Origin: Telmatactis stephensoni
Taxonomy: Eukaryota; Cnidaria; Anthozoa; Actiniaria; Isophelliidae
Direction of reading: 5' to 3'
Length of the DNA: 64,000 nucleotides
Assembly (NCBI GenBank): GCA_029948255.1
Contig: JALIZF010001730.1
Location: forward strand, 558,001 to 622,000
Shown: positions 23,630-35,600 of the stretch, one piece after another
Position numbering within the stretch: the first letter of the stretch is position 1
How the letters are laid out: each line of letters begins with the position of its first letter
Position numbers and translations under genes: made by a program
The notes under the pieces: generated by a model
The model's input: only the letters and a program-made list of their open reading frames with translations
What the model was told of the DNA's origin: nothing
Databases searched by the model: none

Positions 23630-26600
23630 TCAATAATAATGAAAACTTTATTCATATGATTTATCTCAAAAAAAAATAATAATATTGTTTAAATAAGATT
23701 TATATACCGCAATATCTAATGTGTATTATGTATATAATCAAATGTGGTTGAAATGAACTGAAATGAAATGAAGTATAATCAAACATAAATCGATTAAGAA
23801 TCCCAACTGGCAAGGAGGCAAACCAGTTCCACGACTACATTACAAGCATGGCCGAGAAACTGAATTTGAACTAATCGAAATCGGAACAAATTCAGTCTCA
23901 GCTAGTGGCCAGAGCAGGAATCGAACCTGGGACTGCCAGATTGCTAGACCAATGCTCCGACCACTCAGCCATGCTGCCTCCAATATAATGAAATATAAGG
24001 GATTGTTTTGTGACATAAATGGAGAATCAGTACTTAACAAAATTTAAGCGATTGTTTTGTGGCATATTTTATGTTTCATTGAACTAAATTTAAGTGATTG
24101 TTTTTTGCCTATTTTTGTTATGTGTATTTTATTTATATTATATTATTATTATTACATAATTATGCATTTATTAGCATAATAAGTTTTGTTAAAAATATAT
24201 ATGACTTGTATTTAATAGTTGTATATTATGCTATTATATATAATCCCCTTTTTTGTGTCCTTCATTGCTATTCAAGTGCAAAAGTGAGCCATTTTATATT
24301 GGCCATAAAGGTTAAAAGTGAATTGACATCCTCATATGGAAATTTTGTGTCATTCCAGTTATTAAAATATACCTTTATTTGTATTAAATTGACAGGTATT
24401 TATTGCAGAGAATGATATGTATTACATTAAAGATGTTTCACAACCAGACAAAATTCATACATTAACAAATTCAGGAAAAAAGCATCAGATTTTTAATGGA
24501 GTCCCGGACTGGGTTTATCAAGGTTGGTGATGTCAATAAAATATATAATTAAAACAAATTTTTTGAGGGAGAGAGAATTTTTATTTGCCAGAATTGTTCA
24601 TGCTTAAGATAATTATCAATTTGATGACACTCAGCTAAAACTGTGTCTGTGTTTTCTATTTTCTTTGGAGTATTTACCCTTGCAATTCATTTGTCTTTCT
24701 TTCAACAGAGGAAGTTTTAAATTCTGACCATGCACTGTATTTCTCCAAAGATGGTTCTTATCTAACTTATGTACAATTTAATGACTCAAAAGTCAAAGAC
24801 TATGTATTTTCTTGGTATGGTGATCCAAGTGATGAATATATCTCAGAACATAAAATTGCTTACCCCAAGCCTGGCACTGGTAATCCTACTGTTAAAGTTA
24901 AGATTATAGACCTAACCAAGCTACCATCAAACCCTGATATACCACCAAAGGCTTCCCATATACAGCCACCTGCACAAATGAAAGATATGTAAGTTTGATC
25001 TTCATTCCCTTTTCCTTCCTTCTTTATTTTTTTCCTTCCTTTGACTTCCTTCCTTCCTTCCTTTTTCTGTCCTTCCTTTTTTCCTTCCTTCCTTTTTCTG
25101 TCCTTCCTTTTTTCCTTCCTTCCTTCCTCCCTCCCTCCCTCCATTCTCCTTTCCTTCTTTTCCCTTCTTTCTTTCTTTCTTTTTTTCTTCTTTACTTGTA
25201 CAATATATATTGTAAGTTGAAGATTTCTCTAACTTCAAAAAAAATTACTTGTCCTTTTACCAACCTTTACACCAGTATTTCTCATCAGTTCATTCTTACA
25301 ACAGCCCTTATTTACAATACTGAAATATTTATTTTTAATATTAATTAACAGTGAACATTATACAGTGGAAATTGGATGGCTAACAAGTACTATTTTTAGT
25401 ATTCAATGGTTAAACAGAGATCAAAATTACAGTATTACCCAGTTATGCTATATATTAAAAGGTGTCATCAACTGTGATAGGTTAAAGGTAAGATTATTGA
25501 TTAGCCAGGGTTGATTGACACATCTATAAGTACAGCTTCAGGTCTGTAGAGCAGCTAGGACCACTCCAATAAAATGTTTACACTTCTTGAAACTGGAAAG
25601 CTAAGATCTGATCAAAAACTGAATTCTCCCTTGAAAATATTTTTAGGGAAAATTAAGATTTTGATAAGAGATCATTTATGCTGTTTTTGCACTAACCACT
25701 TCAATTTACTGTTATAGTTATTATTCTTGGTAGGTACATGTAACACGATAGCTACACTTCTTGTAAAATAGAAGCAGAAAGGTTTTATTGAAGTGGAATT
25801 TTTGATCGAACCAGAGCAAAATTTTTACCAAGGCAGAACTTATGTTAATAGTTAGAAAATGTGATGCAAAGTCATAAGGCTTGGCTGAGAGGAAGAAATG
25901 TGAATGCAAAGAGGAAGCAAGTGAGCTGTGAAAAGGGAAAAATGTACTGAGGCTTGCAATGTCTTGGTTGCCTCTATGGTGGCTGTGGGCCTGTAGCCTG
26001 GAATTAAAAAATAACATAATTAGGTTGCTGTACTGTGGAACTGATGGATTTGTGGCAGAGTTCTGTCCATGCCATTCATGTTTTTATGTGCATGTATATG
26101 TCTGTGTATGTATGTTCTGCCTTGAAATTATTCTTACTAGTTTAAAAGTTTTGATTCATTTATTTAGCAGTTTAATTTTTTGCTGCCATTGTGTAATTGT
26201 GTTCATTATTATAATACCATGATCACCTCGGGATCTATTGTTTTTGGAGGGACGTTTAATCGCTAACATCCCTCCCTCATGAATAGAAAGAGGGAAAATT
26301 AGTTCTAATATTCCCTCATTAATTATGAATGAGGGATGATTAGAACTAATCATCCCTCATCCCTAATTAATGAGGGACGATTAGAACTAATCGTCCCTCA
26401 TGTTATTCATGAGTGGTTGTCCCTCATTTAACGCAATCATCGGGACGATCGGGACAACTTTGCACGCTGTCCCGAAACTCTATAACTTTCTAACGCACCG
26501 ATACCTCTTACCACTGCACACTCTTACGCGTGTGGGATCTATTCATTCTACTTTGCGCATGAGCATAAGGACACAAAGAAAGCATTTAGCTTTCGAATTG

Positions 26601-29600
26601 ATTAACAACCTATAAATACTTGTTCATTGTAAGTATATAACAAAGAAATCTATTTTCGAAAGTCTCCAGAGAACAGGGTTACTCACAATTGGTAAAAGAA
26701 TTGTATAATATTTTCAAGTTTTGGATGAACAAACAGCGAAGTATATTTCGTTTATTTCCTCGGTGATCATGGTATTACAAAGTAATACCATGACTTCTTC
26801 GGGATATTAGTGATTAAATGTCCCCTCAGCCTCGGGAGGTTTAGTAAAAGTCCACTAAACCTCCCTTGGCTTCGGGGACATTTAATCACTAATATCCCTC
26901 AGGGTCATGGTATTACTTATAATTATCTGGGATGTAGTAAGTTAAAAGACATCAAACATTGAAATTGCCATTTATTCCTTCTTATCCTCTGAACACAGGG
27001 TCATACTGAAATGGTTAAAAATGGTTGGGTTGACGACAAGGTAAGTACTTCATAAACATTGGCAGTGTTTTTGAGTTTGCAAATTGATTTGCCATGAACA
27101 GTATTACTTCATGCACCTTTGTACAGTGCAAATCATTGTGTCATGATTAGATCTGCAATTAGCTTATTTGGCTTTCTGATTTGTCAATCCTCTTTGGGGG
27201 CAAAACCTGTTCAAATCAGTCAATGATTGACAAGGATTTGCAAAATCTACCCGAATATGGAAAATTGCATTGCATGATGTACACTGCACACATGGTTTAT
27301 TGATTGTATGTATTGGTTGTTATTATTGTAGTATATGCTGCCAATATACCAAAGTGAAAAGGCATACTATCTAGTTAAGTACCCATTTGAACAAGGACTT
27401 AATGGAAAGTTTATCCATATTGGAAAAGTCGATATAGGGGTAAGCCACTATGATTATTGTTTCTGTTGACAGTATCCATTAACAGCTTCTTATTAATAAG
27501 TGTTCCTTGAATGATGGCGTGGAAAATGATGATAGTGATGATGATGATGATGATGATGATAGTAATGATCAATAGCAGTTGTTTATGATAACATATATTT
27601 TGATTGAAGCAGACTGTAAAACCTCATGGCAAAGATAGTCAAGAAGCTCTTATATTAGTGATTTACTTCACCTGTGATCAGAAGAAAATTCTAATAGTCA
27701 GTGCATGATAGTCCAAAAAATGCATGATAGTCAACAGAAGTGAATTGACCCAGAAAAAAATCTGTGACCATTTTTCTAAGCAATGAGCCAGGAGTAAATG
27801 AATTGGAGAGATCTCAAAATAATTAACTAAAGGCATCATTAATTAAAAGCTTAAATTACCAAAAATATTTTGCAATCCATGATAGTTTTTTCAATATTAT
27901 TATAGTCTTGGCTTTCCTCTAATGTGAATTGTGCAAAAAGAATATTGTGAAATACCACATTTTGTAGTAATATTATTATGTCATGTGCATTGTAGGCAAC
28001 AAAAGAGGGATTGTGTTTTATATATATAATGGTATTTTTCTTTATTTCTTACCAGACTGGCAAAGTTACACAAATTACGTCTGGCACATGGGAAGTTACA
28101 GATGTTTTGGCATTTGATGATAAGAATGAGATTTTGTATGTTTCTATGATTTTTATTTATTTGTTGTAATCAATCATTGAGGAAGTGAGTTTTAAAAGGC
28201 AGGAGTTTGTTTTCGTTATAGATACTTTGCTGCAACTCCAAGTCAAGCTGAATTATCCCTACGTCCAGCAAAAAGACATATTTACAGGTACATGATTTAT
28301 AATAAACTGGTATTTCTGCATTATATTATTAAGTGATAATTTTTAACTCACGGATACTCTGTATATAGGAGTAGTTGAGTTATTGCAGCTGTAGATGGGA
28401 CTTTTTCATTTGCATACATGTAATTGAAACAATTTGCAATTGTACAAAATCCTCCAGCCTGCTTAATGCACCCTTAAACAATAGAAACCGGTTCTAACTG
28501 GCTACTACGCAAGTCCAAGTTGTGCAACAATGACAACAAAGGTCTAACTGGGTGGGTTACGTTTGGGACTTTCTGATTTGCATTGTAGTACAATTGCTGT
28601 TGTTAAAAATCCTCCAGCCTGCTTTGGGCACTCAAATAATGGAAACCAGTTCTAACTGGTTAATCTTCGTGAAGAGATTTCAATGCTTGTTTGGACTGTT
28701 TGCGATGAATTCAAAAGATCAATTGAATATGCATAATTAGCAGCTGCATTCCAATGTGCATACCGATTCAGCTGTACGTTCTAGAATTTGACAAACAAAA
28801 GCTAAGCATATAGTCAGTTTAAGTTGAAAATTCTTTTGAGATTTTTATAATTTCACAACCAAGTTTATAGTTGCTAATTGGCTATGAGTGCGGCTTTGAT
28901 TCAAGATATATACACCTATTTCAAAAAAGGTTGTCACCGCTAAGAGCAATAGGCGATAGGTAATAGGTCATTCAAGACCGCAAAGCACTATTGATTTCTA
29001 ATTGATTTACATATGAATAGCCAAATATTTGATGGAAGAGTGTAAAGAAAGATTTAGAATGGCTTAATTAAGAAACCAATAGTGCTTTGCGGTCTTGGAA
29101 TGACCTATTACCTATCGCCTATCGCTCTTAGCGGTGACAACCTTTTTTGAAATAGGTGTATACATTCAAGTGTTTACGGTAATATCAAAATGACATCTAA
29201 ACTACCACAGTTAAATGCCTATGGTAAAATAGGACTATTTATGTTGCTCACTTTTAGTGCTCCTACCCTAATCAAGGCTGTCAAAGTAAACCCAAGGGGG
29301 AGGGAGTGCAGGAAAAAGGGTGCGATTTGATCAACAGTTGAATTTTTTTGTCTAAATCCTGACAGTTGGGAAACAAATTGATCAAACTGTTTAACATTTC
29401 TTAATATTTATGTGTCCTGGGACCCAGATAATTATCAAATGCCTGACTGGGGGAACTGCAAATGCTTTCAAACCTCCTTATTTTAGTTGCACTCTCCCCT
29501 CCTCCCTTTGGGATTTACTTTGGTGCATAAGTTTTTCCTTTTTTGTATTGGCTTGTGTGTTAGTTGTATGCGTGAGTTGTCTCATTGAGACCTTTGATTT

Positions 29601-32600
29601 ATAGGATAGTAAAATTCTAACAGCATGGACAGTGTCATACAGCATGTCATGTACATTTGTATGTTATGCTGTCTTACAGTCATGTGTATTCACAGCCATG
29701 TGAAATCTACTGGCTAACAAGTAGATCAGACTCTAATAATTAGATAATATGAATTGTAACTTTTATTAATAATAATTTGTATTTTTTTGTCTTTGTAGCG
29801 TATCAATGCAAGACAAGAAACAAACATGCCTATCTTGTAATGCACCTTATGCTAAAGGTACATCTATGTAAAAAATGTCACTCCTTAATTTTAAGTATTA
29901 ATAAATTAATAAATTAATATTAGTGCATTGTAAATATCGTGATTCATTTGATCCCCTTTCAAACATTGGCTATTTCAGATGGTCAATCAGGGTATTTTTC
30001 TGCCCAATTCAGCAAGAAAGGAAAGTGGTATGTTCTTCACTATCTTGGTAAGTCTCAATATGCCCTCTTATGCCTTCCCCCCTTATTGGGCACTCATTTC
30101 ATAGGTGCTCAGTTAGTGTGATTTTCTACAGGGAACACAACTGGCCAGAACCATGGTCTTAAACAACACAGGGACAGAGGAGGCAGTTGCCCCCCTCCCC
30201 CTCCCCCTCCCCCTCCCCCTCCCCTTCCCCCCTAAACTAGTTAGCTAAGGAAGTCGATACCCTGCTCTCAAAAGAAAGGAAAATAACTGACTATCCCCAA
30301 GGAATTTGGGTGGCCCTGACAACATGCATGCACTTATCTACATCTTTTGTTAACCTGCAACAAATTTCTATGGGTTGCTGTTTTCTACCAAACCAGTTTT
30401 GTACTGATGGTCAATCATTAGTCTTTAATCTGAACCTGCTTTCATCCCACAGGACCTTCTATTCCATGGCTTAGATTATACAGCACTGATCCAAATAACA
30501 AAAAAGGTACTGCTGCAGTAAGTTGTACAGTAAAAAATAAAGAACAGTTTGGTTGTGATCTAGAGCAATATTTGAAGTACTAAATTAAAATTATTCAAAA
30601 GTACCAGGGATATTTATTAAATCTTCTGTGGTAGAGAGGGGGGATGCTTATAATATCAGTGGTAGAAGAATAACCACACTTCCCTGGGAGGGCGAGACTC
30701 CCTGCTATAGTGGGTTGCTCTACCAAAAAGGCATCCTTTTTGAGGCTAGATGTATAGAAAAAGGTAGGGAATTTCTGATTTTATGTATAGAAAAAGGTAC
30801 AGAATTTGTGACTGAGTTATTTTTAGTAAGTATAATACTCGTCACAGGGGGAAAAAGTCAATTCCCAGCTTGGGTCAAAAATGAGGCTTCCCTGGGTCTA
30901 ACCGGGGATTCCCTGCCAATCTTTTCTATTTTTACAAGTTTGGTATTACAGATTTCCCAAGTAAAATAGAACAGACTCCAGTTTAGACCCAGGAAAACCC
31001 CAAGTTGGGAAGTGACATTTTTTTCCCTGTGCATACCAGATGCACATGTATGTACATGACCCTTTAAACACTACAAAATAATGTTTAAATGTGAGCATAC
31101 ATTGCTTTGACTGTGACACGTTTTATTTTAATTGATACACAATCCTAAATACATTATAAAAAGGGTACCTTTTCATCAAAGGTATATAAAAGAGGTACAG
31201 TTTTGCCAAAATTTGGTTAAGACTCTTTGTTTTAACGAGGATATAACAGGTAAAGCAAGGCTTTTTTCCAACCTGGTCCTCAAATCCTGAAATAAATACA
31301 CACTAATAATCGGTAAACATAAAGTGTTTAAAAATCCCAACTGGCAAGGAGGCGAACCAGTTGGCTATATTACAAGCATGGCCGAGAAACTGAATTTGAA
31401 CTAATCGAAATCGGAACAAATTCAGTCTCAGCTAGTGGCCAGAGCGGGTATCGAACCTGGGACCGCCAGATTACGAGACCAACGCTCTGACCACTCGGCC
31501 ATGCTGCCTCCTATAATAAAAGGGTGAAAGATTAAAAGTCCAGTTGGAGCATCCCATTACAAAAGGTCTTTCGATCCCCCAAGCAAGTTCATTGAGTTTA
31601 TTTTGTGTATTCATGTGGCTCTTATTATAGCCTGGGAATCATTTACCCTATGCACCATCCATCTCATTCGTGATCTAAAGAGGTGAAAGGCACTTATTTA
31701 AAAGAATGTAGTATATAGAGAGGGGTGCATATTCAAGAGGGGCACTTATCAGAATCATGATGGTACACTTTCATTTTATTTAGAGTACATATTATTGGTA
31801 CATTGCTGCATGTTAATGTAATTACCTTAATTCTCAATTGCAGTGGTCACCTTAGAAACTAATGAATTTTTGAAAGAAAAGTTGAGCAAGGTTCCTGGAC
31901 TTGACCCACAAAAGAGGACCAAGTTTGTGTCTGTGCCTGGTGATAATAATGTTGGTGAGAAAAGAAAATCAAATGATACATGATGATATACATGTAATCT
32001 TAAAATATATATAGCATGACTGAGATGAGTCCAAATAGCATAATTATTATTAATAGGACACTTACTTCCACCTGTGAGGTGCCAGGTTTTATTGAGTGTG
32101 TCCCACAATTCACCATTTTTCATACACCAGTTCAATGGTCACACAGAAAGTGTTGAAGCAAAGTTCCAGGATACACACAAAGGATTATTCCAGTTTGTAC
32201 TCTGAAGCCTTGCTTGGATGCTTTGTGTGTGACCATGAACCAATGTATGGACATTGGCACGTACATGAATGTACGTATGCATTGATACATGTCTTAGTCT
32301 TTTATTAAAAGTGGAAGAAAGGAATTGTTTCATATTTATATTAATTTTTCAGCTATAAATGCGAAGATAGTTTACCCACCAAACTTTGATGAGAACAAGA
32401 AATATGCTGTTCTGTTCAGTGTGTGAGTATATTTTATTTTGATTTGGACAAGTATTTATATATAAATTTTGGTAAAGCCTTTACTTGAAGACTTCATTTA
32501 AAGTCTGTTGTTATACTGCATGTACATGTATATTTGGCTAAGGGTCAATCGAATACCAGTGTAAAATACCAGTGTAAAATCCTTAATGTCAGCCTACACA

Positions 32601-35600
32601 ATCTATTTCAAGGACTAACATGCCAAGGCACTAAAATAAATGTTACATTTTCATTTTTTGTATGAATTGACTGATGGTATATTTTTTGTTTTAGCTATGG
32701 AGGCCCTGCAACTCAAAATGTAAGCAAACTACTAAGATCACAATAATTACACTGTCAGTAATTATTAGACTTGTCACTCACACTGTTTATATCCCTTGTT
32801 AAATTTCAACATATGTTAAACTTTATTTGTCAGGTCCTAGAAAATTGGGGCCTTGGTTATGAAACTGCTTATCTATCCTATAACTTTGATATTATCATTG
32901 TCTATGTGGACGCACGAGGAACTATGGGAAGAGGAGAGAGGTAATTACAGTTTAATCTAGATTTTATGTCAGTCATGCATGCTTGCCAGCACTCGATATT
33001 ATAAGGTTTCTGTTGTATACTCTATTGCATGAAAGGTTTGTTAATTGCACGATTTTGGAGGTAAATTAATGACATTTTGTTCCAGGTAGTCTGTAGTTAA
33101 AAGTCAACTTCTTCACCTGCATGCTTGTAAATAGCCAGCTGGTTTGCCTCCTGGCCAGTTGGGATTCTTAGTGATTTTGGTTTTTATTTGTATTATTTAG
33201 TTGTGATTATTTGAGTGGGAGTGCCTGTAAACTACAGGGGCAGATCCAGGAATATCTTCAGGAGGGGGTGCACTGTCTTCAGGAGGGGGTGCACTGTCTT
33301 CAGGAGGGGGGTGCACTGTCATCAGGAGGGATGAACCATCATATAAATTGGAGAGGATAGGGAAAATATTGAGAAAAACCGACTCAAAGTCCACTCAGGA
33401 GGGGGTGTGCACCCCTTGCACCCCTCCCCTAAATCCACCCCTGAACTCACTGTGTAGCTAAGTGCTCTTTCATTATAAAGAAAGCATTTGCATTCACATT
33501 TTATATTTTAATGAGTGATACATATTTTTTGTGATACTTTAATTTTAATCACAAAAATCATAAAACAAAAATGTAATATACTTAGATAACATACAATAGA
33601 ATTAGCCAACTAGAGTGTGGATAGTTAGAGTGTGACTGTATCCACTTAGTAGAGGTTCAACTGTCAGAGGTCATATTTACAGAAATGTATGGCTGATTGA
33701 AGTTCAGGAATTCAGTAAGCTTTGACAAGTGACCACTTAATAGAGAGCAACTGATTAACACAAGGCTGTTATATACAGGTTCAACTGTTACAATTATAGT
33801 AAACCAAGTCTTATATTGTATACTTAATATACCTTTAGGTATAAACATGCAGTTTACTACCAGCTTGGCCGATATGAAGCAAGAGACACAATTGCCGTTG
33901 CGAAGTATGTGAGCAATACTGAGCTAAAGCTAAATCCGTTACATGGTGATTTTTATATTAAAAGCTGTTATTAATATTCCTGTAGATACATGCAAGACAA
34001 ATCCTATGTTGATCGTAACAAGATTGGTATCTGGGGATGGGTAAGATATTTTATTTTTAAAACCGGTCTCAATTGCCAGTTATCCACCCCATTCGGCTTT
34101 TATTCATTCTATCATAAAGCAGTGTTTATTTACATTTATTTATTGGATAAAATGTTTATGTAGAGCATTGTAAACTAATGCCATTACTCCATTTATTTAA
34201 AGTGTTAAGTCAAATCTGGAGAATAAATCAATTCTAGATCTCGCAATATTGAATCACTCAAATAAGGATGACGTGTGCAAATGCCAATACATGTCTTGTA
34301 GAATTAAAAAATGTCATCTTGTGTGTCAAAATCCTAGAGAAGAATTGCTTTAGGAATTAAATAAATGTGCTAATGCTTCAAGTTCTACTCTTTAGTCCTA
34401 TGGTGGATTCCTTTCATCATATATCTTAGGAAGTGAAAAGACAAAAGTCTTTAATCTAGCAATGGCTGTTGCACCAGTAGCAGACTGGCACTACTATGGT
34501 AGGTTTGATTGACTTGGAAGCTTTTTGTGCATAACTTGCAAAACTCAATGAAGCTACAGATGTATCAATTAATTTAAAGGCCCAGTTGTTTGAAATTGGA
34601 TTGCACTATCCTCTGTATTAAATTAATGAAACCATTGATTTAACCCTGGATTAGCGCTAACCCACTTTCAACAACAGAGCACAGACGTATATATACTATA
34701 TGTATTTGATACCTTATCCTTCTTACTTTCAATTCAATTCTCATTTCCCTTTAATTAACATTTTGATGCCTCATCTTTTAGATTCAATTTACACTGAGCG
34801 TTATATGGGCCTGCCAAAAAATAACGAAAAGGGATATAAAGTAAGAAATTATAAAATTAATATGTATGCACTCTTTAAGATTGTCCTTGAAAATGCTATG
34901 AATAGTAATAAAATAATGCTAAAAATATATGATTTTTGTCAATTGTAGGGATCATCTGTTTTACCACTGGTCAACAAATACAAGGGTTTGGATTATCTTA
35001 TAGTTCATGGCACAGGAGATGGTAATGTACAACTCTGCCATTCCTATTTTATCCCAGATTTTTAAAAACACGAACAACGTGCCATCATGATTTAGGGTTA
35101 GAGTTATCGTTATCTTCATTATTGTAAGCCCTGATGTCATCATTGTTAAGCATGATATGATTGTAATCAATGACATCATCATTAATCATGAAATTGTCAT
35201 CTTCATGTATGTTATCTTCCTTACAATGAATGACATCATCAATGTATCCATCAATGTATTACCATAAGTTATTATCTGTACTTGGCACATTCCCCATCCC
35301 CCTCAATCTGTTTGTTTTTGTGTGTCTGTGTGTGTGTGAAATTCAAACAGTTCTTTATTCCTACTTTATACTATCCACAGACAATGTACACTTTCAGAAC
35401 TCAGCACAACTTGTCAGAAAACTAACAGAAGCAGAGATTGACTATCGAGTTCAGGTATTAAGTTGTTATTCTGGAATTTGTTCATTATCCACTGATCAAG
35501 TATACCTTATAATACAACTTGTAAAAAAAAGATTACAAATACCATAAAAGTCCCCCTTGTCTGAATAAGCTCCCTATTTCCCAAACAAGCCCTCCTATCT

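Noticed and set aside
24860..25238. Lys/Glu/Arg-rich - strand frames and Phe/Ser-rich + frame
   Set aside because: They are translations of the CCTT repeat and of the antisense of exon 8 of the DPP4-type gene.
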